Shown here: piece by piece, positions 26,361 to 34,931 of the stretch | Numbering within the stretch: the first letter of the stretch is position 1 | How the letters are laid out: the number at the start of each line of letters is the position of its first letter | Notes under the pieces: generated by a model | The model's database searches: none | The model's input: the letters and a program-made list of their open reading frames with translations, nothing else | Told to the model about the DNA's origin: nothing | Source of the DNA: Neobacillus nitrireducens | GTDB lineage: Bacteria; Bacillota; Bacilli; Bacillales; Cytobacillaceae | Direction: 5' to 3' | Length of the DNA: 64,000 nucleotides | Assembly (NCBI RefSeq): GCF_030915405.1 | Contig: NZ_CP133262.1 | Coordinates: 2,294,001 to 2,358,000, forward strand | Program-made: the position numbers and the translations under genes

Positions 26361-27359
26361 TTATTTATAGGAAACATAAACATCGGTTAACAGCTCAGAA
26401 GCATCCGGAAAAGGACTTTCTTCACTAAATTTAACGGCTTGATCAACTGCTCTATCAACGGATTCTTCTAGAGATACGATAGTTTCTTCAGACAAAATCT
26501 GTTCGTTCAACAAATATTGTCTAAAGAAAATAATCGCATCTTTCTCTACTTTATGTTCAAGCTTTTCTTGTTCTGTTTTATATTTTTGCGCATCTCCCTC
26601 AAAGTGGCCATAATTCCGATATGTAACACATTCAATTAGGGTTGGCCCTTCTCCTCGGCGTGCTCTTTGTACTGCTTCTTCAGCAGCTTGATAGACTGCC
26701 AGGACATCTTTCCCATCCACCTTAATCGCAGGGATATTATATCCAACTGCACGATCGACAATTGATTTACAGCTAGAAGCGTATGTGAATGGTGTAGCCT
26801 CTGCGTATCCATTATTTTCTGCAATGAAAACCACAGGAAGCTTCCAAATAGCTGCTAAATTCACTCCTTCATGGAATGTCCCATGGTTTTGAGCACCATC
26901 CCCAAAGAAGCAAATGCTTACATTATCAGTCTTTTTATACTTTGCTGTTAAGGCTGCCCCTGCAGCTAATGGAAAACCTCCACCTACAATTCCATTTGCA
27001 CCAAGCATTCCTTTGTCGAGGTCAGCAATATGCATGGAACCGCCTTTCCCCTTGCAGAGACCTGTAACTTTTCCATATATTTCTGCCATCATTCCATTTA
27101 AATCACAGCCTTTTGCAATACAGTGACCATGGCCGCGATGGGTGCTTGTAATGCTGTCACTATCTGTTAAATGAGCGCATACTCCGACAGCAACGGCTTC
27201 CTCTCCTGCATATAAATGAACAAAACCTGGCAGGATTCCTGTTGCAAATAACTCATGGACCCTGTCTTCGAACTTACGGATTTCGAGCATTTTTTGGTAC
27301 ATCCACCGGGCCTTTTCAATCGTTAATAATACCTCTTTGCTTTCAACTGTTTTCATCAT
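26361..27359 (-). CDS. acoA: Acetoin dehydrogenase E1 alpha subunit (TPP-dependent)
   Basis: A 332-residue E1 alpha chain with the TPP motif GDGAQNHGTFHEGVNLAAIWKLPVVFIAENNGYAEATP (GDG...NN) and the substrate segment THRGHGHCIAKG. First gene of acoABCL. Together with AcoB it splits acetoin into acetaldehyde and an acetyl group that goes to lipoamide. AGGAGG precedes the ATG pair. It is transcribed from the -24/-12 promoter 40-55 bases upstream, under AcoR. Confidence 0.94.
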   Translation of the reverse strand: MMKTVESKEVLLTIEKARWMYQKMLEIRKFEDRVHELFATGILPGFVHLYAGEEAVAVGVCAHLTDSDSITSTHRGHGHCIAKGCDLNGMMAEIYGKVTGLCKGKGGSMHIADLDKGMLGANGIVGGGFPLAAGAALTAKYKKTDNVSICFFGDGAQNHGTFHEGVNLAAIWKLPVVFIAENNGYAEATPFTYASSCKSIVDRAVGYNIPAIKVDGKDVLAVYQAAEEAVQRARRGEGPTLIECVTYRNYGHFEGDAQKYKTEQEKLEHKVEKDAIIFFRQYLLNEQILSEETIVSLEESVDRAVDQAVKFSEESPFPDASELLTDVYVSYK

Positions 27360-27398
27360 TTCAGCCTCCTATCAAAAATTTCATTCATCTATTTATAA

Positions 27399-27414
27399 TG
27401 CAAGTATCGTACCA
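27399..27414 (-). promoter_or_regulatory. Sigma-54 (-24/-12) promoter of acoABCL
   Basis: Minus strand TGGTAC-GATAC-TTGCA, which fits the sigma-54 consensus TGGCAC-N5-TTGCW with one change. It lies 40 bases upstream of acoA and AcoR is encoded in the same locus. Confidence 0.85.
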
Positions 27415-27460
27415 AAAAAGAATGGTGAGATTTCCACCTGTTTGCGATCTGAACCAACAA

Positions 27461-27504
27461 AAAAAGAGACAAAATGAGACGAGAGTCTCGTTTTGTCTCT
27501 TTTT
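27461..27504 (-). terminator. Long inverted repeat: terminator and possible AcoR enhancer
   Basis: Two 20-base arms (AAAAAGAGACAAAATGAGAC and its partner) pair with one mismatch around a GAGA loop. With T runs it terminates the SCP2 gene. It contains GAGAC/GTCTC pairs and lies 47-90 bases upstream of the -24 element, where an enhancer-binding protein would sit. Confidence 0.7.
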
Positions 27505-27539
27505 GAACATATCTGTCCATTATATTTATGTATTAGCTC

Positions 27540-27905
27540 TTACAAAACACTTTTTATATTGTATTTCTTCACAATGCTTTCAATTTTAAAGCCTGTGCTA
27601 ATATCTCCTTTAACCTTGACTTTTCCTGTCAATAAAGCCACCGAACCGTTTAGTTTACCCAATAAGGATTTTTTGAAATTATCAAATGACATCTGCATGG
27701 TAACGACTGGAGTAGTTTCTATTCCTTCCTTAATCGTTAATTTTCCATCATGAAAAAAGTGTTGATAGGTTCCTTCGGCATCCCCGTGAATATCGTATTG
27801 AACAATGGATTCAAAGCCTTGAATCGGGCCGGGATTTTCATTAAATATTTCTTCGATTCTGCACATGAGTTCAGTTAAAGAATATTCATTAATTGCTTTT
27901 GCCAT
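27540..27905 (-). CDS. SCP2 sterol-binding domain protein
   Basis: A 121-residue single SCP2 domain (VQYDIHGDAEGTYQHFFHDGKLTIKEGIETTPVVTMQMSFDNFKKSLLGKLNGSVALLTGKVKVKGD). SCP2 domains bind lipids or acyl-CoA in a hydrophobic tunnel; bacterial stand-alone versions have no settled role. Single gene between the aco operon and the NapH-like gene. Confidence 0.85.
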   Translation of the reverse strand: MAKAINEYSLTELMCRIEEIFNENPGPIQGFESIVQYDIHGDAEGTYQHFFHDGKLTIKEGIETTPVVTMQMSFDNFKKSLLGKLNGSVALLTGKVKVKGDISTGFKIESIVKKYNIKSVL

Positions 27906-28043
27906 TTACAAGTCCTCCCTAAGGTACCAAAAATTTCTTCTATTTTCATGATACTAATACGAATCCATGTCGTACAATGAAAACTTTTCGAACCTTTTTG
28001 ACTTTTCCATACTTATTGCTTTTTAACATCTTCCCAGAAAAAA

Positions 28044-28067
28044 ATAGCAACTGATATCAGCTGCTAT
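28044..28067 (-). terminator. Terminator after the ferredoxin-type membrane protein gene
   Basis: Stem ATAGCA / TGCTAT enclosing the palindrome CTGATATCAG. On the minus strand it is followed by a run of seven T. Confidence 0.8.
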
Positions 28068-28074
28068 GAATCAA

Positions 28075-29088
28075 TTATTTTATGTTTTTTGCTTCCGGGA
28101 TTAGTTGTTTCCATTCTTCATAGGAGATAATTGAATCCCAGTGACCGGTTATTTTTGCAAAAGTAATAATTACAAAAAACAATACGAAAAAGGTGACTGG
28201 AACAAACCATTTATTTACCTTTTTGCGAGCAACCGTCAAATTGAGTGTGTCTTTGACGGGACATGCTTCCACACAGGACATACAAGCGGAACAGTTAAGA
28301 GAATTTACCTTTTCAACTTTGTGGACCTTTAATCTTTGCGGACATACCTTTGTGCACATTTCGCAGTTCGTACAAGTATCTTCATTACGTTCAATTTTGG
28401 TAATTCTAAAGATGCTGCCTAGACCAATCAATGCACCATACGGGCACAAGAATCGACACCAAAAGTTTCTAAAGAATAACGACAAGATGAAGATTACAAT
28501 GATAAACTTCAAGGCAAAGCCGCCAAGATTGACGAACATTAGAAGCATCTTTACATCCGAAATCTTATTATATGGCTCCTCAAGAAAGTTTTTCGCTGTA
28601 AAGACATCCATTTGAACCACCATAAGTACAAAAAATAGCATTAATAAGTATTTAATAGGAGTTAATAGCCAGGTTAACCATTGTGGAAGTTCAAAATTCC
28701 TTTTAAAAATCTTCCTGCCAACCCACGCAAGCAATTCATTTGCAGTACCAACAGGACAAATCCAGCTGCAAAACGATTTACGAAGGATAAGCCCCGCACC
28801 TACGAAAAATGCGATGAGGACAAGCCCAGCTGGATGAATAACATCAAAATCACCACTCACCAGCCAAACTTTCAAAGCGACTAGCCCGCTAATAGGCAAA
28901 AAACCTTCAACCGCAGATGGCCGTTCAACAAATGGAGTTTTTCCGAGCGTTTCAAAATGTAAATAAAATTGATAGAACTGTAGTCCAACATATAATAAAA
29001 ACAATAAAAACAAGCCCTGAACGGTATATCTAGTAATCTGGACAGGCTTACGTTTCAACTGTTTTTGATACCATGCTTTTGATTTCAT
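28075..29088 (-). CDS. 4Fe-4S membrane protein (NapH/CcoG/NosR-like)
   Basis: A 337-residue membrane protein with five or so transmembrane helices. Two membrane-proximal Cys pairs, SFCSWICPVG and FWCRFLCPYG, are typical of NapH/NosR/RdxA proteins. A ferredoxin domain holds two 4Fe-4S sites (CTNCEMCTKVCP and CSACMSCVEACP). One more helix lies near the C-terminus. The family moves electrons from quinol through the membrane to a periplasmic or maturation partner. No nos, nap or cco gene is adjacent. An FNR-like site upstream suggests anaerobic expression. Confidence 0.85.
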   Translation of the reverse strand: MKSKAWYQKQLKRKPVQITRYTVQGLFLLFLLYVGLQFYQFYLHFETLGKTPFVERPSAVEGFLPISGLVALKVWLVSGDFDVIHPAGLVLIAFFVGAGLILRKSFCSWICPVGTANELLAWVGRKIFKRNFELPQWLTWLLTPIKYLLMLFFVLMVVQMDVFTAKNFLEEPYNKISDVKMLLMFVNLGGFALKFIIVIFILSLFFRNFWCRFLCPYGALIGLGSIFRITKIERNEDTCTNCEMCTKVCPQRLKVHKVEKVNSLNCSACMSCVEACPVKDTLNLTVARKKVNKWFVPVTFFVLFFVIITFAKITGHWDSIISYEEWKQLIPEAKNIK

Positions 29089-29142
29089 TACGTTTCCTCC
29101 AATCTTACTAATTCAACTATAATGAACTAACAAATCATGGCA

Positions 29143-29158
29143 TGTGATAAAAGTCATT
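29143..29158 (-). promoter_or_regulatory. Candidate Fnr/Crp site
   Basis: TGTGATAAAAGTCATT is close to the B. subtilis-type Fnr/Crp consensus TGTGA-N6-TCACA and lies 55 bases upstream of the 4Fe-4S membrane protein gene. Imperfect right half-site. Confidence 0.35.
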
Positions 29159-29321
29159 GAGAATATTGAATTCATAAATAGTTCACATTACCTGTTTCAA
29201 TATTGACAAATACGTATTGGAGGAACTTAAACTCTCTTCAAAAACAGAGCAAAATTATAGAACTTCAGAAAACACGGACCACTTATCGGTTGGGAGATCA
29301 GGTTAAGATCCCGGGCTGATA

Positions 29322-29509
29322 AATAGACGGAAAAACTCCGCTTAATTGGTAATTATTATTAAAAAAGGCCTAAATAGACGGAGAGATTCCGCCTATTGAC
29401 TCGAAAAATTCGAAAATGGGAGACTTTGCTTTGCATAGACGGAAAAACTCCGCTTATTTACCCCGAAACGAGCTTCATTCTGCAATTAACCGGAAAATCT
29501 CCGCTTATT
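29322..29509. repeat. Four degenerate copies of a 24-base intergenic repeat
   Basis: Copies start near 29322, 29372, 29435 and 29485, each around AATAGACGGAAAAACTCCGC followed by TTATT. Each contains the small inverted repeat CGGA-N5-TCCG. Spacing is 50, 63 and 50 bases. Copies differ at several positions, and no gene explains the stretch. The 774 bases from 29089 to 29862 otherwise hold an FNR-like site, two hairpins and nothing that looks coding. Confidence 0.8.
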
Positions 29510-29651
29510 TTACTTTTGCTGGTTACTCGATTAAGGACAAAACATCTTATTTATAAAGGAATGAGTTTTATCTCAAAAACCCAAGAGAACCTCATTTTGT
29601 CGCATTACGGTGAGGTATTATATAAATAAGGTATTTGTATTCCTACTAAAG

Positions 29652-29685
29652 AAACTCGCCAATTTACTATGGCGAGTTTTACTTT
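29652..29685 (+). terminator. Terminator-like hairpin with no assigned gene
   Basis: Stem AAACTCGCC / GGCGAGTTT followed by TTACTTTT on the plus strand. No convincing plus-strand gene lies upstream; it may mark an end of the repeat region or of an untranslated transcript. Confidence 0.55.
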
Positions 29686-29790
29686 TATCCAAGTCATAAC
29701 GATGCCAATACGACTGTCATTTCGGCACGAATTTTAAGAACAGTACCTATCATAAAATCAAGACTAAAATAATTAAAATGTAAGGAAATA

Positions 29791-29834
29791 AAAGGCTCTC
29801 ACGTTGTGTATATGTACACAACGTGAGAGCCTTT
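29791..29834 (-). terminator. Strong terminator after tnpC
   Basis: A perfect 20-base stem (arms start AAAGGCTCTCACG and end CGTGAGAGCCTTT) with a 4-base loop, then a T-rich run on the minus strand. It closes the Tn554-type operon. Confidence 0.9.
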
Positions 29835-29862
29835 CTTCAAATTTTCGTAATAAAGTTGTCTC

Positions 29863-30243
29863 CTAAAAGTTTTCATATAGCTTACCGTTAACTCTTTTAA
29901 TTTCCTCTTTTAATTGCTTGTTTTCCTTTTCTAATTCTCGAATGCGTTCGCGAAAGACTTGAATTAAGCTATCTTTATTCTCAACATTCATATTCTTCTT
30001 TATATTCTTTGGAGATGCCACTTCTCGTTGTTGCTGACGAAGGGTTTCAATCCTTTCCCTTAGTTCAGTTTGGTTGTATAAATAAGACTTAGAAACTCCT
30101 GCTGCGATTGTAACAGTATTGAAATTTATTTTTTCATTCTGCTGGATCAATTGTTTAATCGTTTGTTCAACCTTATCAACTGTTTCTTCTTTTTTCTTTT
30201 TTGCATATGCAACGACTGCCTCAGTATTTCTTTTGTGTTTCAT
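29863..30243 (-). CDS. tnpC: Tn554 TnpC-like transposition regulator (DUF6262)
   Basis: A 126-residue hydrophilic protein: an N-terminal helix with basic residues, a helix-turn-helix-like centre (FNTVTIAAGVSKSYLYNQTELRERIETLR), and a C-terminal coiled coil (ERIRELEKENKQLKEEIKRVNGKL). It matches Tn554 TnpC in size and layout, which in Tn554 affects efficiency and orientation of insertion. Its ATG overlaps the tnpB stop by one base (TAATG). Confidence 0.82.
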   Translation of the reverse strand: MKHKRNTEAVVAYAKKKKEETVDKVEQTIKQLIQQNEKINFNTVTIAAGVSKSYLYNQTELRERIETLRQQQREVASPKNIKKNMNVENKDSLIQVFRERIRELEKENKQLKEEIKRVNGKLYENF

Positions 30244-32240
30244 TATTTCACCACACTATCTTTTCTTTCCTGAGCTTGTAGTAATATTCTTTTGGCACTA
30301 GAACCACGGTGAGCTTTACCCTCGGTAAGTTGATCCCTAACTCTTGTTAGATTGTTCAATTGTTCTAGCGTTTTTTCGTTGTATATTGGGTAATGCCTCG
30401 TCATTTCTATATGTTCTTCAACCTTTTTGATTTCTCTGTTAAAATCGGGAAGATTTTCGGGGGTTCTACAAAAATTAGGACATGTTAAACAAGGTGTAAT
30501 TACATATGGACAACCCTCTTTTTTAGAAGCCAAACAATAGCCTAAAGGAACACGTACTGCCTCAATATTACTTTGAATATATTCCCAATGGATAAGGTCC
30601 TCATCCAAATTCATTTCTGATACTCTCGCCATACCAAGGTCAACTCGTAAGAGTGGACCCTTTTTTTCTTGTGCCTTTAACCATTCTTTTCTAAGGGTAT
30701 CATCGGCAATTTTGGCATACCTCATTGTCATTTCAGGTGAAGAATGGGCAAACCATTTCATAATGTGAGTTAAATTCATTCCAAGGTTGATTAATTCTAC
30801 ACCTTTTGTATGCCGGAATGCATGGTTTCCAAAGTGATAGACAGTTCCGTTTTGATCTACAATGGAATATCTTTCAGCCCAACGATTTAATGCATCGCGA
30901 ATACTTTGGTCAGTGAAAGGTTTTCCCTTCCGTTTTCCTTTTGTTCGAACAAATAAATACCCTTCGGGATTGTTCTTATGTGTTGTTTTGTCTTTTGTTT
31001 GCTCTATAATGACTTGTAAAACTTTAGCTAGTTCCTTATCAATAGGCACTCGGTGTTGTTTCACATCTGTTTTTGGAATATCTCCTTGTAAATAATAACC
31101 ATTGTTTGTGGGTATCAAACAATTTTGGAACCGGAGGTTCAAAATATCACTTATTCTCCATCCGGTAGCTATAAGTAATATCACAATTGGTACATATTCT
31201 TTTTCATTATCCTTCATAGGTGGATTAACGTCTTCTGGATTCAGGTTTATAAGAAGCTCCAACTGATTCATGACGGTTTCAGGAATATATTTAATTTGAT
31301 TTTCATTTTGCTTCGGTTGCTTCAAAAAATCCTCCCTAAAAAATAATGTGCCGATATGCTTTAACGGAGCTTCAGATCGTTCAGAACGTTGAAGATACTC
31401 TAAAAAGTATTTAACAGATGAAATCAAAAAATTCCTATAATATGGGCTATAAGAGGAGTTACTCTGATTAAAATAAATTAAATACTTTTCAATGTCTTCT
31501 CTTTTTAATTGGCTAAAATCTTTCCAATCTGGATGTTGTCCCTTAACGTAGTTTAAATAACTACTGATCCCTATAATATGACCAGCTAATTTACCCTGAC
31601 TTAAATAGGTTAATGCATAAGCACAATATTCCTTTACTATTTTTCGAAATGGTGTAGGGATTTTCTCAAAAGAAAGGAGATAATGGGTTCCGTTTATTGT
31701 ATACCTTGCATTCGGTATCTTTCTCAAATCCCATACATCCTTCTCAAGCTCTTCCCGTGTATCATAGAAGTGAGATAAATATTTAATAATTGAATTAAAA
31801 ACTGTAATATGTGAGGAGTTATTGCCACTCTTTGTTATTATTCTGATACCTGTATTGGTCAAAAAAGTTTTGTATTTCATTAAGCCCTGATTAAAAGGTA
31901 TATCTACCAAACTCTCAATCTTAGAATAATATTTCTCCAAGAAATGACTTAAGTGTACAAGTGAAAATGAATACAACACTAATGTACTAAGGGATAAACT
32001 CTCATTCACCAATTTATTAGCGAAGAAAAATTTAATTTCATGTCTAATTGAATTAGATAAGAATGTAAAATCTATTTTTGTTTTCGAGGCGGACCAAGAA
32101 CTACCACCACCGTATACCTTAAAAAAGGAGTTTGTTAAATCCCATACATCATTTTCAAAATACCCACACAATTGCTCTTGAATCACTGCCGTTTTCTCGG
32201 ATGTTACGCAGGGTTGATAAGCAACAGTGTTACTCTTCAT
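30243..32240 (-). CDS. tnpB: Tn554 TnpB-like tyrosine recombinase
   Basis: A 665-residue integrase. The C-terminal catalytic domain shows Arg in IATGWRISDILNL, HAFRHTKGVELI (HxxR), a later His in FAHSSPEMTMRY and the Tyr nucleophile in MRYAKI. A long N-terminal half carries the core-binding fold. After the catalytic domain there is a Cys cluster (GYCLASKKEGCPYVITPCLTCPNFC) that looks metal-binding, as in Tn554 TnpB. It overlaps tnpA by 11 bases. This is unrelated to the IS605 TnpB near 8 kb. Confidence 0.88.
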   Translation of the reverse strand: MKSNTVAYQPCVTSEKTAVIQEQLCGYFENDVWDLTNSFFKVYGGGSSWSASKTKIDFTFLSNSIRHEIKFFFANKLVNESLSLSTLVLYSFSLVHLSHFLEKYYSKIESLVDIPFNQGLMKYKTFLTNTGIRIITKSGNNSSHITVFNSIIKYLSHFYDTREELEKDVWDLRKIPNARYTINGTHYLLSFEKIPTPFRKIVKEYCAYALTYLSQGKLAGHIIGISSYLNYVKGQHPDWKDFSQLKREDIEKYLIYFNQSNSSYSPYYRNFLISSVKYFLEYLQRSERSEAPLKHIGTLFFREDFLKQPKQNENQIKYIPETVMNQLELLINLNPEDVNPPMKDNEKEYVPIVILLIATGWRISDILNLRFQNCLIPTNNGYYLQGDIPKTDVKQHRVPIDKELAKVLQVIIEQTKDKTTHKNNPEGYLFVRTKGKRKGKPFTDQSIRDALNRWAERYSIVDQNGTVYHFGNHAFRHTKGVELINLGMNLTHIMKWFAHSSPEMTMRYAKIADDTLRKEWLKAQEKKGPLLRVDLGMARVSEMNLDEDLIHWEYIQSNIEAVRVPLGYCLASKKEGCPYVITPCLTCPNFCRTPENLPDFNREIKKVEEHIEMTRHYPIYNEKTLEQLNNLTRVRDQLTEGKAHRGSSAKRILLQAQERKDSVVK

Positions 32241-33357
32241 TTTTCTCCTCCCTTAATTGTTTTTGCATCATAGCTTTCTCCCAATCATTCCGTATATCAT
32301 CTTCAGAAGGGTGAATATACATTTGAATTGTTGTTTGCACATGGGCATGTCCTGCTCGCTTTTGAAGAGTTTCAGGACGCATTTCACCTGTTTTCCATAA
32401 CTCCGTTATATTTGTATGACGTAACATATGGGGTGTCGCATCTATTCCAGTTTTTGCTTTAAGACGATTAAAAAGTGCTTGAATGCAATGATAATCGAGG
32501 GGGCTCCCTTTTTGTTCCCCGCGAAGTTTTATAAAAACAAAATTTGTATCAATCTCGTCTGTATGAATATCTATGATATAAGCCCGGTAAAGGTTAGCTA
32601 ATTCATTTGATATATCAAGCGTGCGGGGGCTACATATTGTCTTAATCTCTGCACCATTAATAAGTTCTCCACGATCTCGTATTGTGATCTTTTTTGCTGC
32701 TGGAACAATATCAGAAAGGTGAAGTGATAGGGCTTCACCAATCCTAATGCCTGTCTCATAAAGAAGTGCCAATAAAAATTTATCCCTGACGTTCCGACAT
32801 GCATCAACTAATTTTTGTACCTGTTCTGATGTCAAAACTTTTAACTTTTCCCTTGGTTCCTTAAGTTTCAAAATCATAATATTTTTTGATTTATTTTTAA
32901 GTGTGTGGTGGAGAAAGCCCTTGAAACTACCCCTAGAGGCGAGTATCTGACTTTTCAGACGCTCAGATAAATCCAAAGCGTAGTCTTCATGCCTCATCAA
33001 ATAATCATAAAATGAGTAGACCTTGTCAAGATAGATATTAATTGTACAAGCCTTTCTCGTTTTAACATCTGTTTGTTTTATATTAATTACCTTTAAATCC
33101 CGATAGGGATTCTGAAGCCACCTAACAAACTCCGCCATATTGTCAATTCCGATATCCCTGTAATCTGCCTGCTTTTGCTCCAGAAACTCAAAAAATAATT
33201 TCAATGCAAAGCAATAAGAACGGAGTGTATTTCTGGAAGATCCAGTGTTGTCCATATACTTGAGGAATTTTACTACTGGTTTTACAAATTCCCCATGGTT
33301 ATCTTGAAGTAAATATCTCTTTCTATTACCTGAGACAATGATCTCTTGGACTTTCAT
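32230..33357 (-). CDS. tnpA: Tn554 TnpA-like tyrosine recombinase
   Basis: About 375 residues. An N-terminal SAM-like core-binding domain (NTLRSYCFALKLFFEFLEQ) is followed by a phage-integrase catalytic domain with Arg in YETGIRIGEALSL, HMLRHTNITELW, His in RAGHAHVQTTIQMY and the Tyr nucleophile in QMYIHPSED. All catalytic residues are present, so the enzyme is probably active. The ATG at 33357 is preferred over the TTG two codons upstream. First gene of the module. Confidence 0.9.
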   Translation of the reverse strand: MKVQEIIVSGNRKRYLLQDNHGEFVKPVVKFLKYMDNTGSSRNTLRSYCFALKLFFEFLEQKQADYRDIGIDNMAEFVRWLQNPYRDLKVINIKQTDVKTRKACTINIYLDKVYSFYDYLMRHEDYALDLSERLKSQILASRGSFKGFLHHTLKNKSKNIMILKLKEPREKLKVLTSEQVQKLVDACRNVRDKFLLALLYETGIRIGEALSLHLSDIVPAAKKITIRDRGELINGAEIKTICSPRTLDISNELANLYRAYIIDIHTDEIDTNFVFIKLRGEQKGSPLDYHCIQALFNRLKAKTGIDATPHMLRHTNITELWKTGEMRPETLQKRAGHAHVQTTIQMYIHPSEDDIRNDWEKAMMQKQLREEKNEE

Positions 33358-33523
33358 AACCAACCATCCTCTTTTACTTATTTAATGGGGAATTTACTCC
33401 ATTAGTAAATTTCAATCATATTGGACTTATCCTAATTTCAACAAAACAGAATGTACCTTCGTAGTATACTTTGACTACTATAATTATGAAATAGGGTTTT
33501 ACTGTCAATAAAGTACAATAAAA

Positions 33524-33563
33524 AGGGATAAACCCCACGTAGAATACGTTAAGGTCTATCCCT
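33524..33563 (-). terminator. Terminator of the Gfo/Idh gene
   Basis: AGGGATA / TATCCCT arms with an inner ACGT..ACGT pairing. On the minus strand it is followed by TTTTTATT. Confidence 0.7.
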
Positions 33564-33621
33564 AATTATAGTTGTGTTTTAAAAACGGAACCCTTTATTA
33601 GATCCCCCCCTGGCCCTGTGT

Positions 33622-34608
33622 TTATTTTTCTTGATCAAATATAATGTTATTTTGTTTCCTTGCCTCTTCTGTGATTCGGAGAACTATTTCACTCCAGCTT
33701 TTTAATTGCTGATATTCTTGATCATTTTTCGTTTCAATAATCCTGACTATATTCGTACATTCATAAACCATGTTTTGTTCTTCAAGTTCAACACCCAAGA
33801 TTTCGCGCTCTAATCCACGGTTGTCAACGAAGGTGATGTTTGAAATCGGGGCCGCGTCATCAAGGACAAAGGTTCCCTTTTCCCCGTGGATTTCACATGG
33901 TAATTCCGAATGAGATATTTTCGAACAAAGGATTGTACAAACAAACTCGTCATACGTTAAGACAAGCGTCCCGCTTCCATCTACACCGCTGCGAAGGAGA
34001 ATCGGATGGTAGGTTACCTGCTTCGGTTCCCCAAATAATCCGACCGCTAAATAAAGCGGATAGACACCCAAATCTACAAGCGCACCACCGGAATACTTAG
34101 CAGAGAAAATATTCGGATCTTCCCCTTGTAAAAATAAATCATAGCGGGAGGAATACTTCATGTAAGGTAACATCGTGCTCCGAAGCTCTCCGACCAGATG
34201 GAGATTGTCCTTTAAGATGTTGAAATTTGGGGTATGAATATTACGAATTGCTTCAAATAAATAAACGCCATTTTCCTCCGCGGTCTGGTAGGCCTTCGAC
34301 AACTCTGCGCTAGTTGAAAAAATCGGTTTTTCACAGATGACATGTTTTTTATTTTTCAAAAATGTTAGGGTTTGTTCAAAGTGGACAGAATTGGGTGATG
34401 CTATGTATACAGCTTCTATTTCTGAACTTCTCGCCATCTCCTCGAGGTCTGTATATAAATAGGATGCATTATATGTATCAGCTAATTGTTTTGCTTTATC
34501 CTCAGTTCTAGAATAGACACTTGTTAATTGTAACTGCCCGCTAAGCTGTGCTGCTTGGATAAAGGATTCTGTAATCCATCCTGTTCCAACTGTACCAAAG
34601 TTAATCAT
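33622..34608 (-). CDS. Gfo/Idh/MocA family oxidoreductase
   Basis: A 328-residue NAD(P)-dependent dehydrogenase: N-terminal Rossmann segment (NFGTVGTGWITESFIQAAQLSGQLQLTSVYSR), the family motif CEKPIF at about residue 95, and a C-terminal alpha/beta substrate domain (GGALVDLGVYPLYLAVGLFGEP). Substrates are usually sugars, inositols or trans-dihydrodiols; none can be chosen here. Single gene. Confidence 0.87.
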   Translation of the reverse strand: MINFGTVGTGWITESFIQAAQLSGQLQLTSVYSRTEDKAKQLADTYNASYLYTDLEEMARSSEIEAVYIASPNSVHFEQTLTFLKNKKHVICEKPIFSTSAELSKAYQTAEENGVYLFEAIRNIHTPNFNILKDNLHLVGELRSTMLPYMKYSSRYDLFLQGEDPNIFSAKYSGGALVDLGVYPLYLAVGLFGEPKQVTYHPILLRSGVDGSGTLVLTYDEFVCTILCSKISHSELPCEIHGEKGTFVLDDAAPISNITFVDNRGLEREILGVELEEQNMVYECTNIVRIIETKNDQEYQQLKSWSEIVLRITEEARKQNNIIFDQEK

Positions 34609-34800
34609 TAAATTTCCCCTCTCATATAGATCTTCAAGAAACCATTGTAGTCTTTTTCCACTATACTTTCCAATTCAAACAACCAAAAAATGAGTAAATA
34701 TTCCTTTTCATCTGTGTTTTTCAGTTGATTTGTTGGGAACAATGGAAAAATATCAGTATTTATGTTATTTATAATGTAGGAAGAAAGATGAAATGCATAA

Positions 34801-34898
34801 GGCGCCTGCTTATCGGCGACAAGCATAAGACGAGCCGGCAGGAAGGTTGTTCTTTAACCTTCATGACGGATTGGCTTGTGCCTCGAGCCGATGGCGCC
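34801..34898 (+). repeat. Long structured hairpin element in the glnS leader
   Basis: Nested inverted pairs: GGCGCC (34801/34893), ATCGGC/GCCGAT (34812/34887), ACAAGC/GCTTGT (34819/34874), and an apical GAAGGTT/AACCTTC stem with loop GTTCTTT. The whole forms one arm of about 98 bases, followed by TGGAGCTAGACA and the glnS ribosome site. It resembles interspersed Bacillaceae repeats that share a TCTAGCTCCAGGCGCC end. The rest of the 34609-34931 gap shows nothing coding. Confidence 0.7.
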
Positions 34899-34931
34899 TG
34901 GAGCTAGACAGGATGAAAGAGGTTGAAAAGG

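Larger units (their letters stand above)
29863..33357 (-). mobile_element. Tn554-type transposition module (tnpA-tnpB-tnpC)
   Basis: Three overlapping genes in the Tn554 order: two tyrosine recombinases of about 375 and 665 residues and a small TnpC. Tn554-family elements have no terminal inverted repeats and do not duplicate the target, so the ends cannot be placed from this sequence alone. They probably lie between 29650 and 29860 and between 33360 and 33620. No passenger resistance gene is visible downstream of tnpC. Confidence 0.8.

Noticed and set aside
24562..27126. Several plus-strand frames of 60-100 codons across the aco operon
   Set aside because: They are antisense shadows of the aco genes with no ribosome sites.
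29322..29509. Regularly spaced repeats that look like a small CRISPR array
   Set aside because: Repeats differ from each other at several positions, spacings vary from 50 to 63 bases start to start, and no cas gene is present.
29396..29629. 77-codon plus-strand frame followed by a terminator-like hairpin
   Set aside because: It is made of the degenerate intergenic repeats and has no convincing start or family features.
34608..34826. 72-codon minus-strand frame upstream of the Gfo/Idh gene
   Set aside because: It starts inside the structured repeat, has no ribosome site and its composition is unlike neighbouring proteins.
34700..34930. T-box leader before glnS
   Set aside because: No T-box consensus (AGGGTGGNACCGCG) or specifier loop is visible; the structure is the interspersed repeat-like hairpin.
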